Source: Symbiodinium natans (Eukaryota; Sar; Dinophyceae; Suessiales; Symbiodiniaceae). Taken from it: DNA of 64,000 nucleotides. Position numbers and translations under genes: made by a program. Shown here piece after piece: positions 20,995-30,689 of this stretch. The notes beneath the pieces are model-generated. The model did no database searches and had not been told where the DNA came from. It was given only the letters and a program-made list of their open reading frames with translations. Where the stretch lies: the NCBI GenBank assembly GCA_905221605.1, contig CAJNDS010001180.1, forward strand, positions 769,349 through 833,348, in the 5' to 3' direction. The stretch's first letter is position 1, and every line of letters starts with the position of its first letter.

Positions 20995-22250
20995 TTTTTG
21001 GGTTTTTGCGCAACTGTGGGCATGAGCATGGGATGGCATGGACACGTATCTGCGCAACCTGTGCGTCGCGGTCTCGTGTGCGTATTGTGCGTATGTGATC
21101 GTATGTGCATACGAAACACTCGGATGCGCGAACATGTCGCATGTGTGTGTGAAAACGGATGTACGCCTGCGCGCGGGCAAAAAATAAACAGGTACGTGCG
21201 TGTGCAATGACGAATGCGTGTGCATGCAAGCGTAGCACGCGCCTGATGGTGCCTGTGTGCGGACATGTTTGTGTGCAAGCGCATCGGACGTGGGCATGTG
21301 TGCGTACAGACGCATGCTTGCGCGCAGGCATACCCGTGCGTGATCATGCGTGCATGTGCGAGTGCGTACACACTTACGGACATATGTGTATGTGAGTGTG
21401 CATGTAGTGCACGCGCATTGCATCGCATGGCCCCGCTTCAGGAAATGTTTCCAAGGGGGGCGCTGCGTTACCGACGGTTTCGTGGAAACATTTTTGGCGG
21501 TCGGAATTGTTACCAGGCGAGGACGAAAATCACAGGTGTGTACACTTGTGTGCATATATGGCCCTATACACGTGTGCATTCGAACACATGCGAACATGTG
21601 CGTGCGTGCGTGCCTGTGTGCATTTTGAATTCATGTGCGATCATGTGTGTCAGCACATTTGTGTGTGCATGCCAACACGTGCGTGCCGTGTGCATGCTCA
21701 ACGCATGTGTGCGTGCCCCCGCGCGCGTTTGTGTGCATGTATGAAGGCCGGACACGCACGTGCCGTTACAAACGAAGGGAAATATGCGCATGTACGTGCG
21801 ATCAAGCGTGTGTGGGCATGCGAACACGTGACTTGCGTGTATGCACATAGCGCTCGCACCCACAGGCAACCACGTACACGCATGCACCCGCGCGCGGACA
21901 CACGCACACGCGAACATGCGTGCGGCGTGCGCACGCTCGCTTGCGCGTCCGCCCGCCCAAACCCACGCAGGCAGGCACGCACGCACGCACCCGCGTACAT
22001 CACCTGCATGCCTTGCCTACATGCCATGCCTGCATTCCTGCATGCCATGCCTGCATGCCTGCATGCCTGCAGCCCTGCTTCTGAGGGTGAAGGAAACGGA
22101 AGGACACACCAGCCACTACGTCTGAGGGCGGCGCAAGACTTAGAAGGCCAGCCCAAGAAGCGCAGGTCCTTGCGTGAGCTCTGCCTGCATGTCTGCATGC
22201 CTGCATGCCATGCCTGCGTGCCTGCGAAAAACGACACCAATTGGGAGAAC
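20995..22250. repeat. Degenerate TGTGCG/CATGCG-rich alternating purine-pyrimidine region
   Basis: Sequence is dominated by TGTGCGTGCATG-like words without a fixed period, then a CATGCCTG octamer cluster at about 22005-22070 and again at 22185-22215. Cys/Val/His-rich frames on both strands come from this composition. Long alternating purine-pyrimidine DNA of this sort is prone to Z-form (general knowledge). Confidence 0.75.
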
Positions 22251-22559
22251 CATTTTGCTGCTTTCCTCGCGTTTGTACAGCAATGAACGTCAAGTAGTTG
22301 TAGCTTTGACATGCAAGCGAGTGTTACAATGTCACTTGCTGTGTTGACTGTTTGCCTGTGCCCCAGAGGGGCTGCCTATCGGCTTGCAGGTCTCACTCAC
22401 TTGCGTGCCGGCATGCCATGCCGCTGCCCACTGGCCGCGAACGCCGCACTCCCGACTGCCCCACATGCAAGCACCGGTTCGGCATGCCACCTGCTCCCTG
22501 CGTGCCTACATGCCTGCAAGCAGGTGCACGGACGTGTGCATGCACGCGCACGCACGCGC

Positions 22560-23285
22560 GCACAGGGACGCGCATGCGCGCGCGCACGGGGACGCGCGCA
22601 CACACACACGCTCACACACACTCACACGCACTTACACAGACACGCACTCACATGCACTCACACGCACTCACACCCACTCACACGCACCTACACACTCACA
22701 TGCCCCACACACACACACGCACACACGCACTCACCGCTCTCGCACGCACACAGACGTACTCACAAGGCACAGATGACACGCGTGCCTCACACGCACCCCC
22801 ACACCCACAAGCACACCCCCACGCGCACACGCAAACGCACACACACGCACATGCACACCTCCACACGCACTCACAGGCACTCACACACACTCACATGCAC
22901 TCACCGCTCTCACACGCACACAGACGTACTTACAAGGCACAGATGACACGCACGTGCCTCACACGCACACCCCCACACCCACAAGCACACCCCCACGCGC
23001 ACACGCAAACGCACACACACGCACACGCACACCCCCACACGCACATGCACACCCCCACACGCACAGGCACACCTCCACACGCACACGCACATCCCCACAC
23101 GTACACGCACACTCCCAAACGCACACAACAAAAAAACAAACAAAACGCACACGCACGCCCCCACATGCACACGCAAACACGCACACGCACACACGCCCAC
23201 ACACGCACACACACACGCCCACGCGCAAGCACACGCCGCGTGCACACGAGCACACGAGCATGTGCACACAAACACACTGCAAGAT
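22560..23285. repeat. GCACAC/CTCACA-rich microsatellite with an internal ~170-bp duplication
   Basis: CACACGCACTCA-like words dominate. A complex segment starting ACCGCTCTC and containing CAGACGTACT and AAGGCACAGATGACACGC occurs at ~22733 and again at ~22901, each followed by the same CCCCACACCCACAAGCAC context, so a unit of about 170 bp has been duplicated in tandem. Confidence 0.8.
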
Positions 23286-23289
23286 CGAT

Positions 23290-24350
23290 CTTGTCTCCCA
23301 ACACACGCAACACACACACAACACACACAACACACACAAAACACACAAAACACACAACACACACAACACACACACACACAACACACACAACACACACACA
23401 CACAACACACACAACACACACACAACACACACAACACACACACAACACACACAACACACACACACAACACACACAACACACACAACACACACAACACACA
23501 CAACACACACAACACACACAACACACACAACACACACAACACACAACACACCAACACACACAACACACACAACACACACAACACACACACCACACACACC
23601 ACACACACCACACACACCACACACAACACACACAACACACACAACACACACAACACACAGCACACACACAGCACACACACACACACAGCACACACACAGC
23701 ACACACACAGCACACACACACAACACACACACAACGCACACACACACACACAACACACACAACACACACACAACACACACACACACACACACACACACCA
23801 CACAAGCACAACACACACACACACACACACACACAACACACACACACACACCACACACACACACACACAACACACACAACACACACACACGCAACACACA
23901 CAACACACACACACACACAACACACACACACACCCCACACAACCCACACACAACACAACACACACACCACCACACAACACACACACACACACACACCACA
24001 CACACACACCCACACACACACACACACAACAACCCACACACACCCACACACACACCACACACACACACACACCACAACCACACACACACACACAACACAC
24101 ACACACACACAACACACACACACACACAACACACACACACACAACACACACACACACACGCACAAGACACACACAAGACACACACACACACACACAACAC
24201 ACACAACACACGCAACACACACACACACACAACACACAAAGCAAACACACACACACACAACACACACAACACACACACACAACACACACCCACACACACA
24301 ACACACACAACACACACAACACACACAACACACACAACACACACAACACG
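23290..24350. repeat. ~1-kb (AC)n-based minisatellite with a 9-bp AACACACAC period
   Basis: An almost pure A/C strand. The left (23480-23560) and right (24297-24350) parts have a clear 9-bp period AACACACAC; the middle has longer CA runs with CC and GC interruptions. All + frames read Thr/His/Asn-rich and all minus frames read Cys/Val-rich; neither is coding. Confidence 0.95.
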
Positions 24351-24765
24351 TTTAAGGCGGCCTTAACTGTTTGCTTCTGGAGGACCGGGGGGGGTGAAAA
24401 TCTGCAGCCGAATGCCAATGACAGTCAGACCTCCGAGTGATTCTGCACTCCGCTTTATCTTTCAAGACGGATCCCCTTTTTTGAGTACTATCAACTCTGG
24501 CGACTTTGGATGGTCCTGCTATCGCATCCGCATGGTAGTGGAGCCTCCGTGCTCCAGGACCGCAGTCAGTGCAACACAGCGACAATGGCTTTGCCCAAAG
24601 AAATTTGAGGGCTCTGTGGATCCCAAGCTGCCTTGGTGGGGCGGTGACTTATGTTCCAGGAGTATCAGCTGAGAGTGGAGCTGCAGATGGGACCAATAAG
24701 GAGGTCTTGAAGCATCTGGCAAAGGCGAAGGCACGAGGCAAGACATCCGTGGACTTGCTGGGTGA

Positions 24766-25213
24766 CGCTTTCCGGACTTCTTCCTGCGAAGGGAGGCGTA
24801 CCGCAAAGAAGGCGAACAGATGAATGACTATGAGAATCGCTTCCGCGTGGTGGTTCGCAAGTTTGAAAATGCCTTGGTGGCAGTTGGTGCCATTCAAAAG
24901 ATGCCGAGCGAGGTGTATGGCTGGTTAATGATCAATGTCTTCATGCGCTTGGAGGCCTCTGACGCAGCCAACGTGAGAGGCAAGGCTGCAAGCTACAAGC
25001 TGGATGACGTGACCACGGCATTGAACCTCGTGTGGTCAAGCGGAAGCTTGGCGCAACGAGATGCTGAGACACGCAGGCGGAAGAAGGATGGCCAGAGCTA
25101 CTTGTGTGAGCAGGACGAACACGAGATCCACCAGGTAGCCGAACAGTTCCCGGACGAGGACTACGATGACGAGGATGAGACGTCGCTGCCTAGCCGGCCA
25201 GCCACTGGAAACC
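24766..25213 (+). pseudogene. copia-type gag N-terminal part
   Basis: The frame reads FPDFFLRREAYRKEGEQ then NDYENRFRVVVRKFENAL, with the helical gag-like segment LVAVGAIQKMPSEVYGWL and an acidic tail near 25170. Upstream gag-like words appear in other frames (from about 24600), indicating frameshifts. The stretch from 25214 to about 25555 is unresolved: the frame stays open but no gag similarity was recognised. Confidence 0.55.
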
Positions 25214-25610
25214 TTGCTCGTGAAGCTTCCTCCCATAGACTCTCGCACGCCTGCCTGACCTCCGCTTGGGTCTGTCAAGCTCTGCTTATGTCGTGTTACG
25301 GCCCGTCGGCAAGCGTGGTGCTTCAGTTCTCGCGGGACGCCGGAGACTCACGCAGGTGTCGGGGGCCTCGCCCTACGGCCGACCATGCCCTCTGCCGTGT
25401 TGTCGGGGTGGACGCATCCCGCATCAACGGGTGTCGGACGCAGTTGGCATGGTGCCCTTGTGCTGCACTTCTGCGCCGTCCTCAGTCCATGGAGCCCGGC
25501 GTGGCGGAGCTACTCGTAATTTAGCGGATTTTAGCGGGCAGGCCGGTTGTGCGCGCTCCAAGGACGACTCCCAAGAATACTTGGCGGGACTCTTGGAGGA
25601 GCCCGAGGAT

Positions 25611-25619
25611 GAAGAGATC
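25611..25619 (+). repeat. Target-site duplication, left copy (GAAGAGATC)
   Basis: The last gag codons before the insertion read EDEEI and end in AAGAGATC. The same eight bases follow the poly(A) tail of the inserted element at 26537-26544. Deleting the insert rejoins EDEEI to LANFREARRALDQAR without a gap in frame. Confidence 0.8.
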
Positions 25620-26538
25620 ACAGGCCGGGCCGCACTCTTCGCGGGCCCTCACGGTTCTGCCCACACATGAGGATGTCACGCTCCCTAGTGCGCACTTCCG
25701 GCTCCTCCTCCTTCGCCGCGGTTGCGCCTGCCGCTCCCGCTCTGCCGAAGGCCGCTGGATGTGCTGGGTGACCACCGGACGGCGTGTGCCACTGCTGGCG
25801 TCCTTGCCTCGCGCGCCATCCCTCTTGAGCGAGCCCTCGCCAGGGTCTGTCGCGAGGCTGGCGCGCGTGTGGCCAGAAACGTGCGGCTGGCCGACATGAA
25901 CCTCGATGTGCCCGTGCAGGACGCACGGCGGATTGAGGTTGTCTGCAACGGGCTGCCCCTTTGGCATGGGGAGCAGCTCGCAGTTGATGCCACGCTCGTC
26001 AGCCCCCTCGGCCGGGACGGCCAGGCCCGCGCCAGCGCCGATGCCCGCCCCGGCATCGTTCTTGCCCAGGCTACACGCCGCAAACAACGCCAAACTTATC
26101 CCGAGCTGGAGCGGGCGCGCCGCTGCCGCTTGGTGGTGTTCGGGATGGAAGTAGGCGGCAGGTGGGCTCCCGAAGCCGCCACCTTCATCCGCTTGCTGGC
26201 GAGACCGCGCGCAGCGGAGGTGCCTGCCTCTCTCCGGACTGCTGCCCGGGCAGCGTGGGTCGTGAGATGGAGCGGCATCCTCGCTGTTGCAGCGCAGCGA
26301 GTCTTCGCAGCATCCCTCCTCGAGCTGCCTCCAGGTGGGGAGTGTAGTGCTGGCGGGCCGGAGCCCCTGCACGAGCTCCTCGCCGACGCACGCTGGCAGG
26401 CGACTCCCGCCCACAGCCGCCTCCCCATGCGTGCTGTCTGAGGCCGAGGCGATTCCCGCAGCTGTCTGAGGCCGAAGCGCCGTGCACAGGGACCCGCATG
26501 GATGTTGCGGAAAAAGGCCCGATAAAAAAAAAAAAAAA
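25620..26538 (+). mobile_element. 5'-truncated LINE insertion with poly(A) tail
   Basis: A 919-bp segment flanked by AAGAGATC repeats and ending in 15 A (26524-26538), the signature of target-primed reverse transcription. It starts within the C-terminal part of a reverse-transcriptase ORF (AGPHSSRALTVLPTHEDVTL, frame of 25549), shifts frame once near 25718, and continues as a 240-codon frame. The 3' UTR (26442-26523) holds two copies of CTGTCTGAGGCCGA. It is GC-rich compared with the gag around it. Confidence 0.8.
25722..26441 (+). pseudogene. LINE C-terminal zinc-cluster/endonuclease-like domain
   Basis: 240 residues. A Cys/His cluster CRRPLDVLGDHRTAC (residues 8-22) is followed by a domain with ARRIEVVCNGLPL and EQLAVDATLVSPL (Glu72, Asp89), then RCRLVVFGMEVGGRW. 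I recognise this order from the 3' end of eukaryotic non-LTR retrotransposon polyproteins, where it resembles a restriction-enzyme-like nuclease fold. Only this C-terminal part is present; the reverse-transcriptase core is missing through 5' truncation. Confidence 0.6.
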
Positions 26539-26544
26539 GAGATC
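26537..26544 (+). repeat. Target-site duplication, right copy (AAGAGATC)
   Basis: Eight bases directly after or overlapping the poly(A) run match the left copy. Because the copy starts with A, its left boundary against the tail is ambiguous by one or two bases. Confidence 0.8.
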
Positions 26545-26796
26545 TTGGCGAACTTTCGCGAGGCCAGACGAGCGCTCGACCAGGCTCGGGGCTTCTACCC
26601 GGTTCGCAATCAGAGCGCCTCTCGGTATGATGGGCGTGGATATGGCTCGGGCAAGGGCTGCGGTGGCAAGCACGGTGGCATAAGCCAAGGCGATGCAGAT
26701 AAGATGTGTATGAGATGTGGCAAGGAGGGTCGCATTGCCCGGAATTGCCCCCAGAGGCCTGGCTATGGCAAGGGCCGAGGTGGCAACAGAGCGTGA
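26545..26796 (+). pseudogene. copia gag C-terminal part with altered CCHC zinc knuckle
   Basis: The frame resumes LANFREARRALDQAR, then a Gly/Lys-rich stretch and a knuckle with Cys codons at 26707, 26716 and 26746. Spacing is C-x2-C-x4-R-x4-C: the usual His position (26731) is Arg (CGC). The frame stops at 26794 and gag/protease sequence continues in other frames. One substitution would explain the lost His, consistent with decay. Confidence 0.7.
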
Positions 26797-27170
26797 ACTT
26801 CGTGGGCTTTGCTCACGAGGAGCTGGTTTTCGAGAGGCCTCGGGTGAAGAGGGCCTTGACATGGTCTACGAGGAGACTGAGGGTGCAGTCCATGTGGTGT
26901 GTAGTGTGACGGAGAGCAGCACACACCGCATCTTGGAGACCAACGGTAAGGACATGAGCTACGTTGCCAAGGCCCAGCGGCGCTTCGGAGAACATTGTGG
27001 GTGAAGACACGCTGCAAGAACTAGCAGAATGCCTGCGAGAACTGGACTTCGACCCAGAAGCCGAGATTGAGGTGGATCGCAACATCCACAAGCAGTTCAC
27101 CTACGGCAACAACTTGACGAGCTCGGGACTGGGTTTGTCACATGTGAACGCAGGCGTGTGCGGCTAGCAG

Positions 27171-27392
27171 GTGGAGGTGCGGGCGCACATGGTGGAAGGC
27201 GTCACCCCCTTTTTGCTGAGTGCAAAGCTTCTGTACGACATGGATGCCACGATCAACTTTAGAAAGGGAATTGCTGTCTTTCGAAAGCTCTCCGACCAAC
27301 AGTTTCTGTTGGAGCGCAGTTCGAGCAACCATTTGCTGTTGCCGAGACGGCCTTTGCTGGCCGAGCAGATGTTCTTACGAGACTGGGCGTGA
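27171..27392 (+). pseudogene. copia protease C-terminal fragment
   Basis: The frame encodes VRAHMVEGVTPFLLSAKLLYD followed by MDATINFRKGIAVFRKLSD, resembling the second half of a copia aspartic protease domain. The catalytic Asp region was not found upstream. The stop after LLLP-containing sequence reflects a frameshift. Confidence 0.5.
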
Positions 27393-27468
27393 CTGCGCCT
27401 GATGCCGCCGTCAGTTTGAGAGGCAAGCCCGAAGTTGTTTGGGACCCCGAAATTGAACGAAATCTGAC

Positions 27469-28360
27469 ATGAGCGCACAGAACCTTGGTCACCCCGACAA
27501 TGAAGCCTTTCTTAAGCTGCCTCGAAGTGCCGGTGCTCGGCCCGAAGTCCTCAGACAAGCCGAACACTTTGAGTGTGCCGAGTGTAGGCAAAGAGGAAGA
27601 CGAGCTCACCTAGGCCTGCGACCCTTCCCCATTACACACAGAAGTGGCAGTGTCTGAGCATTGATGCCTTTTGGTGGCACACTCCGCGCGAAGCTCTTCA
27701 AAGGGGCCACAGGCCTGAACATCTCTTGTGCCTGAGCATGCTAGATGAGGCTTCCGACCTTCATGCTGTTCATGTTGTGCGCGCTAGTAAGGACGGACCT
27801 CAAAGACGCATGTCTGGCCCTGAATTCCGGCAAAGCTTCTCACAGGGCTGGCTTGAACAGTTTCCCATAGTTTCCCGCTCCTCAAGTGACGAAGAGGGCT
27901 TCCTTAAGCGGTTGGATGCTGTTGAATGGCTTGAAGCTCTGGCAATTCGTTGGAGCCAGTTGCTGGAGAGAGTCCATGGCAGGTGGGAAAATATTCTAAA
28001 CATATACGCTGAAAGAAAGTATGAACTTGCTCGCCAGGGAGTTCGAGAACAGTTTACATCATGATGAGCTTCTCGGCTTGTCGGTGAGTGCGAAAAACAA
28101 CATGCACAACGTGCGAGGCTACAGTCCTAATCAGTGGGCTTTTGGCCAAAGTAGCCATAGAATTTCGTCCTTTCTTTCTTCCGAAGAAAACACACCCACT
28201 GAGAGCACCCGTGAATATGAAACTTTTGAAGAAGCCCCGAAAGCATTTTTCTCGAAATCGATGCACGACGTAGGGTTCAGCGAGCGCTTCGCGCACAGGC
28301 CGACCCTTGAGGGAGTTTGGAACGGGCACGCTTGTGTACTACTACCGTTGTGGTCGTAGG
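27469..28360 (+). pseudogene. GAG-pre-integrase and integrase fragments
   Basis: 27469-27600 reads LGHPDNEAFLKL ... HFECAECRQRGR, the CxxC half of the pre-integrase zinc site. 27660-28064 reads DAFWWHTPREALQRGH across a frame break and LSMLDEASDLHAVHVVR, then WLEALAIRWSQLLERVHG; 28065-28230 continues LLGLSVSAKNNMHNVRGYSPNQW, which matches the integrase C-terminal part of copia elements. Multiple stops and frameshifts make it non-functional. A complete D,D,E triad is not assembled. Confidence 0.55.
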
Positions 28361-28589
28361 GCATTGGTATGGGCCGGCGAGGGTTCTGTGTCATAAAAAG
28401 ACAGGGGGTCCCGAATTCGACTCAAGGCCTGGGTGGAGCGTGTGGATTCGTCACGCGGGTCGATTGCTTAGGTGTAGTCCGGAGCAGATTCGGAAGTGAA
28501 GATTAAGACGCCTCGACTAATACCTTGAAGGTCTGCGGACTTTTCATGACATACTGTAACATGTCGTGAATCAGCAACGATATCTGGAC

Positions 28590-28975
28590 TCTAGACATCA
28601 CACTGGAGCAAGATTTAAGGGATGAAGAAGCCGAGCAGCTAGGAGAAGAAGTGGTGCCAAAGCATCGCTTGCGAGGGAGGCAGATCCGAATCAGCTGTCC
28701 CCGCTCAAGAAAGCAACGAGCCGACTCGACACCCCGAACGACCATGGCCACAGTCGACCTCCAAGCCCTGTACCGCGAGATCTACCCGACCGGGCCCTCA
28801 CCGAAGGGCAGATCGAGACCGAGCTCGACCGTATCCGCAACCTGAACGACACCGAAGCGAGCGAGTTCAAGATCAGAGTCGGAAAGTACACAGGGAAGAC
28901 GTTCGAGACCTTGTGCAGCGACCAGGCCTACATGAAGTGGCTGATAGAGCACAACGCCGGCGACAGAGAGCGCCG
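28590..28975 (+). pseudogene. Fragment with GKYTGKTFE motif (exonuclease X C-terminal-like)
   Basis: One frame reads ...TELDRIRNLNDTEASEFKIR then VGKYTGKTFETLCSDQAYMKW, matching the GKYxGKxFexxxxxDxxYxxW pattern seen in the small C-terminal domain of exonuclease X-like proteins. Upstream, EQDLRDEEAEQLGEEVVPKH in another frame may belong to the copia polyprotein. The frame runs directly into the LINE endonuclease below, so a junction lies near 28970. Confidence 0.4.
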
Positions 28976-30600
28976 AATCGTACATGCATTACACAGCAAT
29001 GATGTCATCGCACTGTCCGGCACCCGTCCGCCAGATGGCGACATCGCAGTCAGTCAGCGTAGAGTCGAAAAGCATGCTGTGTATAGTTGGGGATACGGAA
29101 AAGGGAGGCTCACCCACTCTCATGCTTCGGAGCTGATAACGACAGATCTCGTCCCCGCCCAGCGAGTTGCAAGGTCGTGGTGGGGCACTGCGGGTCAAAC
29201 GACGTGACTCCGACTTTGCATTCATCGTGTGCTACTTCCATCCCAACTCCAATCTGCTGTATTCGAAACGCGTCAACACTGCACTTTGGAAATGGGTTGA
29301 CAGTGTTGTCAGTGCTCTGCCGGCGCGATGTGTGCCCTGCTTGCTTGGCCACTTCAACGCACGTGTTGGTAAGGAACATGTGGCGAACAACATATGGACG
29401 ACCACACAAGATGAGTCCATCGGCTATCATGCTCACATAAGTTATCACGAAGCTCTGGCAGGACGCCGATGGCTATTTGATGGCATGACATGGAAGTCTG
29501 GCCCTTGGATGTATGTACTTTTCTGCAGTCATCAGGATTGGCGGATTGGCATACCATTTGTCATTATGACCTTCTCGCCTTCATGTCTCGACAAAGAATA
29601 TGGTCATTTCAGGATGGAATTGTGACACTATCATGCCTGGAGCACAGATGGTTGATTGCCGGTATCTCTCAGTACATGTGCTATCAGTCCATGAGCACAC
29701 CAGAGCATTCCTGTTCCTTGCTGGCAGTGGTATACATCAGGCATCTGAAGCCCCTTGCCTTTCTGCCCGACTACATTATGCTCTCGCCGATACGGCTCAA
29801 GGACATTTACCAGGACACTTGGGCTGCCATGGAGACGATGGAGGACTTTCCACTAGGCCGAGAACCCTCTTCAGCTGTGGAGTTATGGTTTCGTCATGCT
29901 TCCCAGCCATTCGACACACCCAGGCCTTTGCTGCTGCAGCACGGGAATCCACCGACTACATGCCACAGCATCAAACACCGGACGCAGCCACTACTGGCCC
30001 TCGTACCAGATCGAGATCCCCGCTGCCGTCAACCAGACCCAGGAACAGGCAGATCTACCACAGTATGGATGACATCAAACCCAAACCCTGATGAGTATAG
30101 CCGAGCCGGGATGATCTCTGCCATGCACCGTCTCTCACATGTCTTAGGGACGGAAATGACAGTACTGCTGGGTCTAAAACACTTTGTCGATTGCTCCTAC
30201 CAAGGCACGCTGTGCCCATGGATGCTCCTGATTGCTCTCATGATGTCCACTATACTCTCCATTTTGACTTCTTGTGCTGCCACGCCTTCTTCTCTTCTGC
30301 TTTGGACCAAGGTCGCTTATCTGTTGAGATGGAGCACAGGCTGCATGTGCCTCATGAGCCTTGGAATTCTGGTAATGCTGCGGAGCTTCATGCTGCGACC
30401 AGACTCTTCGCAGGCTAGCGCGGCTCACATCATACGGAGATACTACAGTGGAGGATATCATCTTATTCGATCGCACACCATCATACAGACTGGCCGTATT
30501 GCTGCTCAATGGATCTCGCCTGCGCCTATTTAACTTTGCACTCAATGCTAGTGTCGCCTTTGCTGAACGCTGCCTCTGGTTCGCCATGTAGGTTCAGTTG
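28976..30600 (+). mobile_element. Degenerate LINE with AP-endonuclease fragment
   Basis: The + strand frames read RRIVHALHSNDVIALSGTR, then AVSQRRVEKHAVYSWGYGKG, and after a frameshift VKRRDSDFAFIVCYFHPNSN and PCLLGHFNARVG. This is the order of an exonuclease-endonuclease-phosphatase domain of a non-LTR element. The catalytic GDFN motif reads GHFN (His at about 29350), so the enzyme is dead. Sequence to 30590 (DIYQDTWAAMETMEDFPLG and others in shifting frames) is likely the linker between endonuclease and reverse transcriptase. No reverse-transcriptase core is seen before the satellite starts. Confidence 0.6.
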
Positions 30601-30689
30601 GTTGTACATGCTCACATGAGCCGATGCCACAGTGGATTGTAGCGTAGCGCGAGACAGATGGTCTGTTTGCGTCATTCACAGTACAAAGT

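Larger units (their letters stand above)
24360..28500 (+). mobile_element. Degenerate Ty1/copia-like retrotransposon, interrupted by a LINE
   Basis: Fragments appear in the expected order for a copia element: gag (24766-25213), gag continuing (25560-25619 and 26545-26796) with a zinc knuckle, a protease C-terminal part (27171-27360), a GAG-pre-integrase zinc region (27469-27600) and integrase fragments (27690-28360). Frameshifts and stops separate almost every piece, so it is inactive. No LTRs or reverse transcriptase could be seen in this span. A non-LTR element is inserted at 25620. Confidence 0.7.

Noticed and set aside
20306-21597. Minus-strand frames of 260-341 codons
   Set aside because: They run through the TG/CA-rich repeat; composition is Cys/His/Thr biased and no domain is visible.
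22352-24440. Thr/His-rich (667 codons) and Cys/Val-rich (502 codons) frames
   Set aside because: Translations of (AC)n DNA on both strands; no other coding signal.
28380-28470. Possible tRNA B-box (CCCGAATTCGACTC)
   Set aside because: No matching A-box or cloverleaf stems at the expected distance.
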